From assembly GCA_028679075.1 (NCBI GenBank), contig JAJRCF010000005.1, forward strand, positions 1 to 64,000: a stretch of 64,000 nt of DNA. The letters are read 5' to 3'. This document shows, in pieces, positions 16,700-26,484 of this stretch. Below the pieces are notes generated by a model. It worked only from the letters and a program-made list of their open reading frames with translations, searched no databases and was not told the DNA's origin. The DNA is from Methanoregula sp. GTDB taxonomy: Archaea > Halobacteriota > Methanomicrobia > Methanomicrobiales > Methanospirillaceae. Numbering within the stretch: position 1 is the stretch's first letter; every line of letters starts with the position of its first letter. The translations under genes were made by a program, and so were the position numbers.

Positions 16700-18087
16700 A
16701 GCGGATCGTACTGACCGGCTACCGCGGGACCGGCAAGACCGAGATCGGGAAGCAGCTGGCACAGCAGAACGGCGTGCCGTTCCTTGACACGGACGCGCTC
16801 ATCGAGCAGAAGACCGGCAGGTCCATCCCCGACATCTTCCACGAGGACGGGGAGGAGCGGTTCCGGGACATCGAGCGGGAGGTGACCGCCTCGCTCCCGC
16901 CCGCAGATGCAGTCATCGGCACGGGCGGCGGGATTGTCATGGACACGGGCAACATGAAAAACCTTCGAAAGGACAGCATGCTCGTCCTCCTCACCGCTGA
17001 CATCGACACCATCGAGCAGCGGATCAACCACTCGTCCCGCCCGGCACTCACGGGCCTGCCCCTCCGCGAGGAGATCGCGGTGATGATGGACCGCCGGCGG
17101 CAGCAGTACTATGCATCCGCCGATCTCTGCTTCAACACAAGCGGGACAACAGCCGCAGCAGCAGCGGAGAAGATCACCGGCCTGTTAAAGACCGGAACGG
17201 CAACACCCGCTGCACGGGCAGCAGCCCTCGCATTCTTCCGCAGCGGAAGGATCCCGGCCCCGTCCATGAAACGACTTGAGGAGATCCTCGCAAATCCACC
17301 GGCCGACCCGGCCACCCGCATCCTTGGCGTAGCGGGCTACCCGTGCGCCCACAGCAAGGGACCGACCCTCTTCAGCGGGCTCTTTGCCGAGTACGGCCTC
17401 AACTGCTTCTACACGCTTTTTGAGGACCCGGAACTCGAAGAGATCGTGGAGGTGGCAAAATCCATCGGTGCAAAGGGCCTCTCGGTCACCACCCCGTTCA
17501 AGCAGGACGTGATAGCATACTGCGACGAGGTGGACGAGCACGCGGCGCAGCAGATCGGGGCCGTGAACACCGTTGTCTTTGCCTGCGGTGAGGCTATCGG
17601 GTACAACACGGACTGGCTCGGCATACGAAAACCGCTTGTCACCATGAAAGGGGTAAAGGCCGTGCTGCTCGGGGCGGGCGGGGTCGCATCGGCGGCTGCT
17701 TATGCACTCAGGGACCTTGACATGGATGTCACCATCCTGAACCGTACTCCCGAACGGGCAAAGGAACTGGCAAAACGGTCCGGCTGCCGGTGGGCGGCCT
17801 GGGACACGTTCGACACCATCCACCCGGACCTCGTGGTGAACACTACCACACTTGGCATGGAGCCGGACACCCGGAGCCCGCTTACCGAACAGCAGCTGTA
17901 CCCGGACCTCACGGTCTACGATCTGGTGTACACGCCCCCCATCACCCCGCTTATCGAGATGGCCCGGGCAAAGGGCTGCACGACGATTACGGGCACGGGC
18001 CTTTTCCTCGAACAGGCAAAAGAACAGTTCTACCTCTGGTTCGGGATCGACGTCCCCGATGAAACGATGAGGAAGTATCTCCCATGA
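16696..18087 (+). CDS. aroKE: Bifunctional shikimate kinase - shikimate dehydrogenase
   Basis: 463 residues. Residues 1-165 are a bacterial-type (AroK, P-loop) shikimate kinase: GYRGTGKT at 8-15, the DTD shikimate-binding pair, and IGTGGGIV. Residues about 205-463 are shikimate dehydrogenase (AroE): [17 protein letters not shown] with catalytic Lys, GYNTDWLGI with catalytic Asp, and [13 protein letters not shown] for NADP+. Most archaea use a GHMP-type shikimate kinase, so the P-loop form and the fusion are notable. The second Ser of the usual HSxS substrate motif is Gly. The start overlaps the restored aroA stop. Confidence 0.9.
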   Translation: MKRIVLTGYRGTGKTEIGKQLAQQNGVPFLDTDALIEQKTGRSIPDIFHEDGEERFRDIEREVTASLPPADAVIGTGGGIVMDTGNMKNLRKDSMLVLLTADIDTIEQRINHSSRPALTGLPLREEIAVMMDRRRQQYYASADLCFNTSGTTAAAAAEKITGLLKTGTATPAARAAALAFFRSGRIPAPSMKRLEEILANPPADPATRILGVAGYPCAHSKGPTLFSGLFAEYGLNCFYTLFEDPELEEIVEVAKSIGAKGLSVTTPFKQDVIAYCDEVDEHAAQQIGAVNTVVFACGEAIGYNTDWLGIRKPLVTMKGVKAVLLGAGGVASAAAYALRDLDMDVTILNRTPERAKELAKRSGCRWAAWDTFDTIHPDLVVNTTTLGMEPDTRSPLTEQQLYPDLTVYDLVYTPPITPLIEMARAKGCTTITGTGLFLEQAKEQFYLWFGIDVPDETMRKYLP

Positions 18088-19073
18088 ACACCTTTGGCAC
18101 AAATTTTCGCATCACAAGCTTTGGCGAGAGCCACGGCGCCGCAGTCGGCGTCGTGGTGGACGGCTGCCCCCCGGGCATGGCACTGAATGAAGCAGACATC
18201 CAGCCGCTGCTCGACCGGCGCAGGCCCGGCACCTCACCGCTCGTCTCCCCGCGGGACGAGCAGGACAGAATCGAGATCCTCTCGGGTATCTTTGACGGGA
18301 AAACCACCGGCACGCCCATCGCGATGATGGTGAGGAACAACGCGGCCCGTTCGCAGGACTACGAGGAACTCAGAACGCTCTTCCGCCCGGGCCATGCCGA
18401 CTTCACGTACCAGCAGAAGTACGGCACCCGTGACCACCGGGGCGGCGGCCGCAGTTCCGGGCGCGAGACGGTCGGGCGTGTCGCAGCCGGTGCGGTTGCA
18501 TTGAAATTCCTTGCAGCAAAAGGGATCGCGGTCTCCGGCCGCATCGTCTCGGTCCACGGGAAGACCGGCCAGGGTGAGATCGAGGCCGAGATTACGAGGG
18601 CGAAGAATGCCGGCGACTCCGTTGGCGGCATTGCCGAGATCGTGGCAAAGGGCTGTCCCTGCGGCCTCGGCGACCCGGTCTTTGGCAAGCTCGACGCACA
18701 GATCGCGGGCGCCATGATGGGCATCGGTGCCGTGAAGGGGGTCGAGATCGGCAGCGGCTTTGCTGTGGCAGGCCGGTTCGGGAGCGAGAACAACGACCCG
18801 ATCACAAAGGACGGCTTCCTGAGCAACAACGCAGGAGGGATCCTCGGGGGCATCTCCTCCGGGCAGGACATTGTCGTCCGTATCGCGGTGAAACCAACGC
18901 CGTCCATTGCCAAACCGCAGCGGACGGTTGACGTCAACGGCAACGATGCCGAGATCACCGTTAAGGGCCGGCACGACCCGTGCATCGTGCCGCGTATCGT
19001 CCCGGTGGCCGAGGCGATGCTGGCGCTCGTGCTCGCTGATGCAATGCTGGAACAGGCAAAGTACCGCTCATAA
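18084..19073 (+). CDS. aroC: Chorismate synthase
   Basis: 329 residues, with all family signatures: [45 protein letters not shown]-type region [27 protein letters not shown], and GGISSGQDI with the flavin-binding C-terminal part. It makes chorismate from EPSP using reduced FMN. It is slightly shorter than the E. coli enzyme, but no motif is missing. It is the last gene of the aromatic operon, and a run of eight T follows at 19092-19099. Confidence 0.95.
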   Translation: MNTFGTNFRITSFGESHGAAVGVVVDGCPPGMALNEADIQPLLDRRRPGTSPLVSPRDEQDRIEILSGIFDGKTTGTPIAMMVRNNAARSQDYEELRTLFRPGHADFTYQQKYGTRDHRGGGRSSGRETVGRVAAGAVALKFLAAKGIAVSGRIVSVHGKTGQGEIEAEITRAKNAGDSVGGIAEIVAKGCPCGLGDPVFGKLDAQIAGAMMGIGAVKGVEIGSGFAVAGRFGSENNDPITKDGFLSNNAGGILGGISSGQDIVVRIAVKPTPSIAKPQRTVDVNGNDAEITVKGRHDPCIVPRIVPVAEAMLALVLADAMLEQAKYRS

Positions 19074-19084
19074 CGCGGGCGGGG

Positions 19085-19099
19085 CAGCCCCTTTTTTTT
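19085..19099 (+). terminator. Terminator of the aromatic operon
   Basis: A GC-rich stretch followed by an eight-T run 18 bases after the aroC stop. A poly-T tract of this kind is the main termination signal in archaea. Confidence 0.55.
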
Positions 19100-19179
19100 A
19101 ATCCGGCAACAGGCCGGCATTCACATTAATGTGAAGGCCCGGCTTCCCGGTGCAGCAGGACAAACGAAAAAAAGGGATT

Positions 19180-19680
19180 TCAGATACGGGCAGCAAAGAC
19201 CTGCTCGTCCATTACTTTGTACGTTGTCCCGGCTGACTGGATATACACCACGCACCGGTCGCCGTCACGGGTGCCCTGCACGATAATCTCATTGCCGGGG
19301 ATCGGCTTCTTGCCGTCGTTCATCACGGATTCCACGTACGTGCCGTCAGTGCCATACATGTGCATGGTGATCTTCTGGGTGAACATCTCTCCCGGGCCGC
19401 CCTGGTAGAGCAGCGAGATCTTGGAAGTCGGGCGGTCTTTCGTGAGCAGCAGGGTCACCTGCTGGGGTTCGGGCATCACCTGGATCGGCCCCTTATCCGG
19501 GTTCGCCGTCGCGGTCACAACGGGCACCGAGGTGGTTGGCGGTGCGGTCGTTGGCGGTAACGTGAGATCGGGGGTCGGCACCGTAGTTGCAGGAGCCGCC
19601 CCGCTATCCGAGGTGCAGCCGGCAACGAGCACGCAGAACAGGACTGCGATCGCGAGGATAAAGACAGAGACTGGTTTCAT
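19180..19680 (-). CDS. Small lipoprotein with Thr/Pro-rich linker
   Basis: 166 residues. A signal peptide with lipobox (LVAGC, Cys near residue 20) is followed by a Thr/Pro-rich linker (about 28-62) and a domain of about 95 residues made of beta strands (QQVTLLLTKDRPTSKISLLYQGG). It is probably lipid-anchored outside the membrane. The domain type is common in Methanomicrobiales surface lipoproteins, but its function is unknown. I chose the ATG at 19680 because it puts the hydrophobic segment at the N-terminus. Confidence 0.7.
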   Translation of the reverse strand: MKPVSVFILAIAVLFCVLVAGCTSDSGAAPATTVPTPDLTLPPTTAPPTTSVPVVTATANPDKGPIQVMPEPQQVTLLLTKDRPTSKISLLYQGGPGEMFTQKITMHMYGTDGTYVESVMNDGKKPIPGNEIIVQGTRDGDRCVVYIQSAGTTYKVMDEQVFAARI

Positions 19681-19748
19681 TCGAAGAGGATTGATGTGTA
19701 TTCCTCTTATCATTTTTGTTTGGCGAATCCCGGAGGGATGAGCCACGA

Positions 19749-19769
19749 GAAGAATCTAATCGATTCTTC
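19749..19769. repeat. GAAGAA-type palindrome (8-bp stem)
   Basis: GAAGAATC pairs with GATTCTTC around TAATC. It is followed by a second unit at 19803-19823. Confidence 0.75.
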
Positions 19770-19802
19770 GAGATGCTGATGCCCAACGGGGCTGAAGCAA
19801 GA

Positions 19803-19823
19803 GAAGAATCCGAAGGATTCTTC
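19803..19823. repeat. GAAGAA-type palindrome (9-bp stem, GAA loop)
   Basis: GAAGAATCC pairs perfectly with GGATTCTTC. Between it and the previous unit lies a GATGCCCAACGGGG word also found in the composite repeats. The pair lies just outside the duplicated aroD end. Confidence 0.8.
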
Positions 19824-19849
19824 GAGTTGGAGATGGATATGTCCGCATA

Positions 19850-19891
19850 TTACACGCCCAGCATCTTCCTCAGCTGCACGAACTCTTCCAC
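19850..19891 (-). pseudogene. Displaced copy of the 3' end of aroD (13 codons and stop)
   Basis: On the minus strand this reads VEEFVQLRKMLGV then TAA, matching the C-terminus of AroD (VEEFVQLKKMLGV, stop TGA) encoded at 21530-21571. The two stretches share about 38 bases with only a few differences, mostly silent. Immediately upstream the frame hits a stop, so only the end is present. It lies just downstream of the DUF4143 ATPase gene, so that gene is bracketed by two aroD 3' ends. Confidence 0.8.
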
Positions 19892-19907
19892 CGGCTATCC
19901 GCAAAAT

Positions 19908-21179
19908 CTACCGGATTATTCCATCCGGTCTCTCAAGCCACTTCCAGAGCGGCACGTACCGGACCGTCCCCTGCATGCCGAACCATTCGGCAGTCTCTGT
20001 CTTCTCCTCGCGTTCCGACAGGATGACAAGGTTATCGCAGTGGAGCTCACGCGATGCTTTCAGGAGTGCCCGTACCTCGCGGGACCGGGTCTTCTCATCC
20101 TGCACATCGGCACAGACCTGGATGAGCGCCATGACCCGGCCGTCCTGCTGCACCACAAAGTCCACCTCCTCCTGCTGGGCGTTCTTCCAGTAAAAGATTG
20201 ATGCGCTGCCCTGCAACCGGAGTTTCCAGAGCGCGATGGCAACAAGGTTCTCGTACAGCTTCCCCCGGTTCTCCGAAAAGCGGAACGCCTTTGCGGCAAC
20301 AAACCCGGTGTCCGTGCAGTAGCACTTCTTGTTGGCCGCAACCTGTTCCCGCACCTTGAACGAGAAGCGGGAGAGCGAGAAGAAGAGGAAGGCTTCCTCA
20401 AGGTACCCGAGATATTTCTGGACAGTCATCGGGCTCCTGCTCCGCGTGACACGGGCGAGCGACCCGTAGGAGTACTCGGATGCGGTGTTGGAGAGGAGGT
20501 ACAGGGCGAGGTCCTCGATCCCCTGCACGGAACGGATGCGGAACCGTTTCACGATATCCTTGTACACGATGGAATCGAAGAGCGTTGCAAGATAGTCGCG
20601 GGAGGGGAATTTTTTCACCAGCGGTTCGGGATATCCCCCGCCCTCCGCATATGCAGGGAGCGCGGATATTTTCTCTTCGGTCGTATGCTCGCGGGGTTCG
20701 AGCCGGAGATATTCTGCAAAAGAGAAGGGAAGGATCACGGTCTGGAGGTAACGCCCGGTGAGGTGGGTTGCCAGCTCCGCGCTGAGCAGGTGCGAGTTGC
20801 TGCCGGTGATCACGAGGTCGTATCCCTGCCGTGCGAGCCGGTTGACAAACAACTCCCACTGGGGGAGGTTCTGGATTTCATCAAGGAGCAGGACCTTCGG
20901 CTTGTTGTACACTGAATCCACTGCTGCAACAATCTCATCGTAATCTGCAAGACCGGTGAGCCGCTCATCATCGAAGTTGACGTACCCGAACGCCCGGCTG
21001 TCGCTCCCGGCAAGATGGTGGATGGCAAAGAACGACTTGCCGGCCCGGCGCGGGCCGATGATCACCTTGATGAGAGGTGTACGAGACCCGGCGATCGATG
21101 TCTCCCGCTCGATATACGTCTCGGCCAGTGCCTTCTGCAGGTCCCGCTGCTGGATGAGGATGATGTCACGAACGGTCAT
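19908..21179 (-). CDS. AAA ATPase with DUF4143 domain
   Basis: 423 residues. The N-terminal AAA_14 ATPase has Walker A IGPRRAGKSFF (about 41-51), Walker B KVLLLDEIQNL (about 93-103), and VITGSNSHLLS (sensor 1). The C-terminal DUF4143 domain (about 200-385) holds the KCYCTDTGF-type core and FYWKNAQQEEVDFVVQQDG, a PD-(D/E)XK-like element. Such ATPases are frequent and mobile in archaea; their function is not established. A strong TATA-like element just before the ATG suggests a leaderless mRNA. It is flanked by the duplicated aroD ends. Confidence 0.85.
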   Translation of the reverse strand: MTVRDIILIQQRDLQKALAETYIERETSIAGSRTPLIKVIIGPRRAGKSFFAIHHLAGSDSRAFGYVNFDDERLTGLADYDEIVAAVDSVYNKPKVLLLDEIQNLPQWELFVNRLARQGYDLVITGSNSHLLSAELATHLTGRYLQTVILPFSFAEYLRLEPREHTTEEKISALPAYAEGGGYPEPLVKKFPSRDYLATLFDSIVYKDIVKRFRIRSVQGIEDLALYLLSNTASEYSYGSLARVTRSRSPMTVQKYLGYLEEAFLFFSLSRFSFKVREQVAANKKCYCTDTGFVAAKAFRFSENRGKLYENLVAIALWKLRLQGSASIFYWKNAQQEEVDFVVQQDGRVMALIQVCADVQDEKTRSREVRALLKASRELHCDNLVILSEREEKTETAEWFGMQGTVRYVPLWKWLERPDGIIR

Positions 21180-21529
21180 AATCCCACTATCTGATTAAGT
21201 ATAGTATATGAAAATAGATAAAATTGCCTACTACGATTGACTGATGTTGTGTAAAATCGTGAGTACCTTCCGGTCGGAAAACGCTTTCAAAAACCCCCAT
21301 TACCATACGCAGGATGGCAGATCTTCTATAAACCCATCTTTTATTTTTATCTGATTTGCTGCTGAAAATCACCCTGTGAAAAACCGCGGTTATTCGCCTC
21401 CGGTGGGGCGATATCGTGCCCGGGAAGAGGCAACACCAAAAGAGGGGGACAGGGCAGATGGGAGATCGCCGGTTTTACGTCGGTGGAAAACCCCCCAGAA
21501 TCCGCACCAGCGACGGGGGCCGCGGGTGT
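21180..21529. other. Region between ATPase gene and aroD
   Basis: 350 bases with the ATPase promoter at its left end. The rest shows no gene or structured element I can support. Confidence 0.5.
21197..21208 (-). promoter_or_regulatory. TATA box of the DUF4143 ATPase gene
   Basis: Reading on the minus strand, TCATATACTATA lies about 18-29 bases before the ATG at 21179, so transcription would start at or next to the start codon. Confidence 0.5.
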
Positions 21530-22162
21530 TCAGACGCCCAGCATCTTCTTCAGCTGCACGAACTCCTCAACAGAGTACTGCCCATCAGCCGTCGGGTCGC
21601 CGGTATGGCAGTACACGAACTCAGAGCCGAAGAGGGGCAGCAGGGCCCGGGCATGCCGGAACTGCGAGCCCATCACACCGGTGCAGATCGGCTTGTTTGC
21701 GGCCTGCGTAAAGGACAGGAGCTCGATAATGTCCTCGTTGTTCTGCGGGGTCACGACAATCTTGGGGAGGTCCCCGAATGCCCGGAGCTCGCGTTCCATC
21801 ACGAAGAGGATGTAGAGCGGCACCATCAGTCCCGCGTGGTGCGAGGCAATGATCTTCTTCCCCGCGTTCCGTACCGCCGGGGCGTGCTGCGCAAAGGGCT
21901 GCTCGATATCGATGTAATCCGCAAACGGGATGAGCGGTTCGAGTTTCTTCATCCACTCGTCCGCGGTGCCGAAGAACCGGCCGCCTTCCTGTGCGGAGCG
22001 GAGCGTGATGATGACGGGGAGGGAGCAGGCGGCTTTCGCGTCCTTCACCTGCTGCACTACGTCACCCTCGTACAGATCGACCCGGAGCTCGATGAGGTCA
22101 GCGCCCTGCGATTGTGCCTGTGCGGCATGGGTGGGATCGGTCAGTGCAGCAACGATCTTCAT
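21530..22162 (-). CDS. aroD: 3-dehydroquinate dehydratase, type I
   Basis: 210 residues, the expected size for archaeal type I enzymes. GADLIELRVDLYEGD holds the substrate-binding Glu/Arg pair, KKIIASHHAG the catalytic His, and KPICTGVMGS the Schiff-base region, although the usual Lys sits in a K-x-x-C context here (NKPICTGVMG). It removes water from dehydroquinate and supplies the step missing from the large aromatic operon. I chose the ATG at 22162 (MKIVAALTD), since longer versions add residues unlike the family. Its last 13 codons are repeated at 19850-19891. Confidence 0.88.
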   Translation of the reverse strand: MKIVAALTDPTHAAQAQSQGADLIELRVDLYEGDVVQQVKDAKAACSLPVIITLRSAQEGGRFFGTADEWMKKLEPLIPFADYIDIEQPFAQHAPAVRNAGKKIIASHHAGLMVPLYILFVMERELRAFGDLPKIVVTPQNNEDIIELLSFTQAANKPICTGVMGSQFRHARALLPLFGSEFVYCHTGDPTADGQYSVEEFVQLKKMLGV

Positions 22163-22260
22163 GTACCTGATGGTTGGGAGGCACTTTACAAAAAGATGCG
22201 CTATGGAACGCCCGGGAAAGATACGTTTTATGCCACGCCGGCTCAACATAGAAGACGATC

Positions 22261-22812
22261 ATGGAACTCTGGGACCGGAGCACATTCATACGTCACATCG
22301 TGGCAGCGCTGGGACGCGGCGTGCTCGTTGCCGTTATCTTCCCCCTCGTCCCGGTCCTGCTCTTTGGGATTCCCCTCGCCCCCACGCTCGCCCTCATCGG
22401 GAGCGGCCTCGTGATCGAGTACGGGGCGGCCCCGGTCGGCATCGCGCTCGGCCTCTCCCCGCTCTTTGTCTTCTATGTCCTGATGTGCACTGAGACCGGG
22501 ATCTTCCTTGGCCTCTTCGACATCTTCGATACGATCGGCCACACGTATGAACCCGCGATGCGGTTCCTGGAAAAGTCCCGGCAGTACGTCCACCAGTCAG
22601 CAAGTGTTGAGCGGTATGGTATCCTCGCTCTTATTCCCTGTGAGGTCCTGCTCGGGGTCTACGTCAACGCGCCGGTCTCGTGGGTGCTTGGCTGGCGGGA
22701 AGACCATGCCCTCCTCATCACCCTTGCAGCGTACTGCGGTGCACTCATCATCACGATCATCCTGACCATCGGCCTGATCCGGATGAACCTCCCGGGACTG
22801 GTGCCCCTGTGA
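22261..22812 (+). CDS. Small multidrug export family-like membrane protein
   Basis: 183 residues with four or five membrane segments: about 13-35, 40-58, 62-85, 118-136 and 150-172. The pattern GIALGLSPLFVFYVLMCTET and the later YGILALIPCEVLLGVYVNAPVSWVLG resemble the Sm_multidrug_ex family (PF06695), where two inverted halves each carry a re-entrant Pro/Gly-rich loop. The transport role in that family is only presumed. The stop overlaps the GTG start of the U32 peptidase gene (GTGA), so the two are co-translated. Confidence 0.65.
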   Translation: MELWDRSTFIRHIVAALGRGVLVAVIFPLVPVLLFGIPLAPTLALIGSGLVIEYGAAPVGIALGLSPLFVFYVLMCTETGIFLGLFDIFDTIGHTYEPAMRFLEKSRQYVHQSASVERYGILALIPCEVLLGVYVNAPVSWVLGWREDHALLITLAAYCGALIITIILTIGLIRMNLPGLVPL

Positions 22813-25451
22813 CCGCACAACACCCGGCCCTGCCCGAACTCCTCGCCCCGGCCGGATCGCCGGAGGCATTCCGTGCCGCGGTTGCTGCCGGGGCGGACGC
22901 GGTCTACCTGAGCGGGAAGCGGTTCGGCGCCCGGAAATTTGCCGCAAATTTCTCCGATGCGGAGATCGAAGCGGCCGTGAAGTATGCGCACGCGTGGGGC
23001 ATCCGCGTGTACGTGACGGTCAACACCCTGGTCCATGACCGGGAACTGGCCGGCGCGATGGACTATCTTGCATGGCTGTACTCCATCGGCGTGGACGCGG
23101 TCCTCATCCAGGACACCGGCCTCGCTGCCCTCGCACGGGAACACATTCCCGGTCTCGTCATCCATGCCTCGACCCAGCTGACCGTCCACAACGCGGACGG
23201 TGTGCGCTGGGCACATGAACGCGGCTTCTCCCGGGTCGTCCTTGCCCGTGAACTTTCGCTGGACGAAGTGAAGCGGATTGCACAAGAGACGAAGGATACC
23301 GGTATCGGGCTCGAGGTCTTTGCCCACGGGGCACTCTGCTACGGGTACTCCGGCCAGTGCCTCCTCTCGTCCGTGATCGGAGGACGGAGCGGGAACCGGG
23401 GCATGTGCGCCCAGCCGTGCCGTAAGCCGTACACGCTCGTGCACGGGGAGACGGATGAGCTTGGCAGGCCGGATCAGCTCTCGGACGTACCGCTGAAGGA
23501 GAAGTACCTGCTCTCGCCAAAAGACCTCGCAACGTACCGGCACCTGCCGGAACTCGTGCGTTCACCGGTGGTTTCGCTGAAGATTGAAGGGCGGATGAAG
23601 TCCCCGGAATACGTGGCCATCGTGGTCTCCACGTACCGGAAGGCGCTCGATGCAATCGCGGCCGGGAAATGGAAACAATCCGAAGAGGCGTACCGCGACC
23701 TCCTGCTCGCGTTCAACCGGGGGTTCACGGCCGGCTATCTCTTCAGGGACCAGTACGAGCGGCTGATGGGACGCGACGCCCCCGACAACCGGGGCCTCCT
23801 GGTCGGGCGGGTCGAACGCCACGACCCCCGGACCGCGACAGCATGGGTGCGGCCCGCCATCCGGATCGTCCCGGTCACGGGCGACGGGGTCCTCATCTCG
23901 CACCCGGAGAGACCGGAGTTCGACCGGGGGTTCGCCTTGAACACGACACCAAGAGAGGTACGCGGCGGATATACCCTGCCTCTCCCGGGACCGGTGCCTG
24001 ATGGTGCCCTCGTTTACATCACCTCCTCCCGCGATCTCGAAGCACGGGCGAAACGGATCATGGCAAAGCCTTCCCCGGAGCTGCTCCGGCCGCTGCCGGT
24101 GGACCTCGATGTGATCGTGAGTCCTGAGGGTTCGTTCCGGTTTGAGGGCACCATCGCCCGCCCGGATGGCAGGGAGGTCCCGGTCTCGTTCGTGCCCTCG
24201 CAACATCTTGAGCCGGCACGAACTCACCCCCTCACGCGTGACCAGATGGAAGAGCAGTTCCGGAAGACCGGGGGCACCCCGTTTGTTGTCCGGAAGTGTA
24301 CGATCAATTATGAGGGCAACCTCTTTGCACCCATGGCGCTCTTAAACGAGCTGCGGCGTGAGTTCTTCCGGATCGCCGGGGAGCAGCTGGACGCTGCATC
24401 CCGCCCGGCACCGGAACAGGTCGGGCAGACCCGTGAGAGGCTGCAGGCTGCCTCCCTCCCGGCTGCTGACATTTCCCCGTCAGCAGGCGCCCGGCACACA
24501 GGTCAGCTCCGCATCTCGGTGTACGCAGATTCGGTTGACGGCGTGAAGGCGGCCGCGGGTGCAGGTGCCGGGACCGTGTATTTCGAACCCCCGCTCCACT
24601 CCGCACGGCACCTCTGCGAGGGGGACGTTCCGGGCCGGTCACTCCGTTCGCAGCTCGCTGCGGCACGGGACTCCTGCAAAAAGGCCGGGGCGCTCTTCGT
24701 ATGGAAGCTCCCCCGCATCGTGCACGACGGAGAGCTGGATCAGGTTATCCCCGAACTGGCGTTCCTGCGCGAGAGCGGACCGGTCACGTGCATGTCGGAG
24801 AACCATGGCACATCCCATGCGGTGCTCCGTGCCGTACCCGATATCACCCTGCACGGATCGGCTGGCCTCAATATCTTCAACAGGGCCGCCACCGGGGGAG
24901 TGCCACGGTACGCGGTGCTCACGCTCTCGCCGGAACTCTCCCGCGATGAGATTGCCACGCTGGTAACCCTAGCCGGGGCAGGCAACGGGGCACCGGGATT
25001 TTCCCTCATTGTCCAGGGAAACAGCGAGGCACTTGTCACCGAAGACTGCATCTCCCGCATTGTCCGGCACTGCAAACCCGAGAGCAGGGGAAAGGAAACA
25101 TTGCCCGTCCAAGAGTTCACCGGCATACGCGACGAGACCGGCCGGGTCTTTCCCATCCACGGCGATGGCACCTGCCGGACCCATATTGCCAACGCGGCCG
25201 AGCTCTGTCTCATCGACCATCTCCCGGCAATCCGCGATGCCGGGATCACGGATATCGCCATTGACGCACGCTGGCGTCCCCCGGCGTACGCGGGAGCAAT
25301 CGTCCCGCTCTACCGCGAGGCCCTTTGCGTCATGCAGACGAAAACAGGGAAGGCCCGCGATGAGGAACTCGGGCGGCTGAAAGAACAGGTAAAAGAGATC
25401 GCCATCGGGGGCATCACGGCCGGCCATTTTATCCGGGGACTCAGAGAATAA
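22809..25451 (+). CDS. U32 family peptidase with DUF3656 domain
   Basis: 880 residues from the GTG at 22809. The N-terminal half has the U32 signatures [44 protein letters not shown] and [14 protein letters not shown], with four conserved Cys. A DUF3656-type region follows (about 380-560), then a second U32-like TIM-barrel part. Bacterial relatives include YhbU/YegQ (RlhA) and TrhP, which act in RNA hydroxylation rather than proteolysis, so the peptidase name is by family only. The N-terminal residues [10 protein letters not shown] are short and plausible. Confidence 0.88.
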   Translation: MTAQHPALPELLAPAGSPEAFRAAVAAGADAVYLSGKRFGARKFAANFSDAEIEAAVKYAHAWGIRVYVTVNTLVHDRELAGAMDYLAWLYSIGVDAVLIQDTGLAALAREHIPGLVIHASTQLTVHNADGVRWAHERGFSRVVLARELSLDEVKRIAQETKDTGIGLEVFAHGALCYGYSGQCLLSSVIGGRSGNRGMCAQPCRKPYTLVHGETDELGRPDQLSDVPLKEKYLLSPKDLATYRHLPELVRSPVVSLKIEGRMKSPEYVAIVVSTYRKALDAIAAGKWKQSEEAYRDLLLAFNRGFTAGYLFRDQYERLMGRDAPDNRGLLVGRVERHDPRTATAWVRPAIRIVPVTGDGVLISHPERPEFDRGFALNTTPREVRGGYTLPLPGPVPDGALVYITSSRDLEARAKRIMAKPSPELLRPLPVDLDVIVSPEGSFRFEGTIARPDGREVPVSFVPSQHLEPARTHPLTRDQMEEQFRKTGGTPFVVRKCTINYEGNLFAPMALLNELRREFFRIAGEQLDAASRPAPEQVGQTRERLQAASLPAADISPSAGARHTGQLRISVYADSVDGVKAAAGAGAGTVYFEPPLHSARHLCEGDVPGRSLRSQLAAARDSCKKAGALFVWKLPRIVHDGELDQVIPELAFLRESGPVTCMSENHGTSHAVLRAVPDITLHGSAGLNIFNRAATGGVPRYAVLTLSPELSRDEIATLVTLAGAGNGAPGFSLIVQGNSEALVTEDCISRIVRHCKPESRGKETLPVQEFTGIRDETGRVFPIHGDGTCRTHIANAAELCLIDHLPAIRDAGITDIAIDARWRPPAYAGAIVPLYREALCVMQTKTGKARDEELGRLKEQVKEIAIGGITAGHFIRGLRE

Positions 25452-25554
25452 CAGTGGGCCCCCGCAGGCCTGTCATCAATTCCAAATATTCATCATTCCT
25501 CAATGGAAAGGAGTAATTAATCATCCACCATCGGATTGTTGCGGAGAAACTGGT

Positions 25555-26223
25555 ATGACATCACCACTGATTCTGGTAAACTTAAAGACCTACCGGGAAG
25601 GGACCGGCAACCGTGCCCACATGATCGCACAGGCCGCACAGCTGGTTGCGCAGGATAGCGGCGTTACCATCGGTATCGCGCCGGGCTATATCGACCTCCA
25701 CCCGCTCTGCCACCATTTTTCCATCCCCGTCTATGCCCAGCATGTTGACGGGTGCGAACCCGGGGCAAACACCGGGCATATCACGGTCGATGCGATCAAG
25801 ACGGCCGGGGCCGCAGGGTCCCTCATCAACCATTCCGAACGGCGCCTGACCCTTGCAGAGATCGAGGCGTCCGTCCGCGGCCTGCAGGCACACAAGCTCA
25901 TCTCCGTGATCTGCTCGAACAACGAGACCACGAGCGCCGGGGCGGCGGCACTCGTCCCGGATTATGTGGCCATCGAGCCGCCGGAACTGATCGGGAGCGG
26001 GGTCTCGGTCTCAAAGGCAAACCCGGAGATCATCAGGAAGTCCGTTGCCGCGGTCCACGCGGTCAGCCCGAAGGTGAAAGTGCTCACCGGGGCAGGGATC
26101 CAGACCGGGGAATGCGTGAAGATCGCCGTTGACCTCGGGACCGATGGCGTGCTTCTTGCATCAAGCGTGGTAAAATCAAAAGAGCCGGCCGCAGTACTCC
26201 GCGACCTGGTATCAAAACTCTGA
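25555..26223 (+). CDS. tpiA: Triosephosphate isomerase
   Basis: 222 residues, the short archaeal form, which is usually tetrameric. Catalytic residues are present: Lys in VNLKTY, His in INHSERR, and Glu in [11 protein letters not shown], with the phosphate loop TGAGIQTGE. It interconverts dihydroxyacetone phosphate and glyceraldehyde 3-phosphate in gluconeogenesis. It stands alone, with AAAGGAG about 50 bases before and GGAGAAAC just before the ATG. A T6 run follows the stop. Confidence 0.95.
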   Translation: MTSPLILVNLKTYREGTGNRAHMIAQAAQLVAQDSGVTIGIAPGYIDLHPLCHHFSIPVYAQHVDGCEPGANTGHITVDAIKTAGAAGSLINHSERRLTLAEIEASVRGLQAHKLISVICSNNETTSAGAAALVPDYVAIEPPELIGSGVSVSKANPEIIRKSVAAVHAVSPKVKVLTGAGIQTGECVKIAVDLGTDGVLLASSVVKSKEPAAVLRDLVSKL

Positions 26224-26250
26224 TCCTTTTTTATCCTTCGGTGACAGCGG

Positions 26251-26352
26251 TCACTTCAGGAACAGGTACCATACCCCCACGATAACAAGGAATAACACAA
26301 CTCCAATCGCGATCACAGTCATAGTGCTGATTTCCGTTGTCTCTTCTGCCAT
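26251..26352 (-). CDS. Small single-span membrane protein (33 aa)
   Basis: Encodes MAEETTEISTMT followed by one membrane segment (VIAIGVVLFLVIVGVWYLF) and a Lys at the end. It has a ribosome site (GGAGTTTAAC) directly before the ATG and a TATA box at a sensible distance (26407-26416). This combination, and the acidic-outside topology, make it a convincing small gene despite its length. No partner is evident. Confidence 0.65.
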   Translation of the reverse strand: MAEETTEISTMTVIAIGVVLFLVIVGVWYLFLK

Positions 26353-26406
26353 GTTAAACTCCAGACCGCGGCGTTATCGCCACGTTAAGTAACCGTTAAT
26401 CATATA

Positions 26407-26416
26407 CAATATAAAG
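26407..26416 (-). promoter_or_regulatory. TATA box of the 33-residue membrane protein gene
   Basis: On the minus strand CTTTATATTG lies about 55-64 bases before the ATG, which would give a leader of about 30 bases that includes the ribosome site. Confidence 0.5.
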
Positions 26417-26484
26417 ATTTGTGTCGCTGCACGGACCGGCGCGTCGCGTCGTATGAGACCAAAAAGAGATCAGGAAGAATTGCC

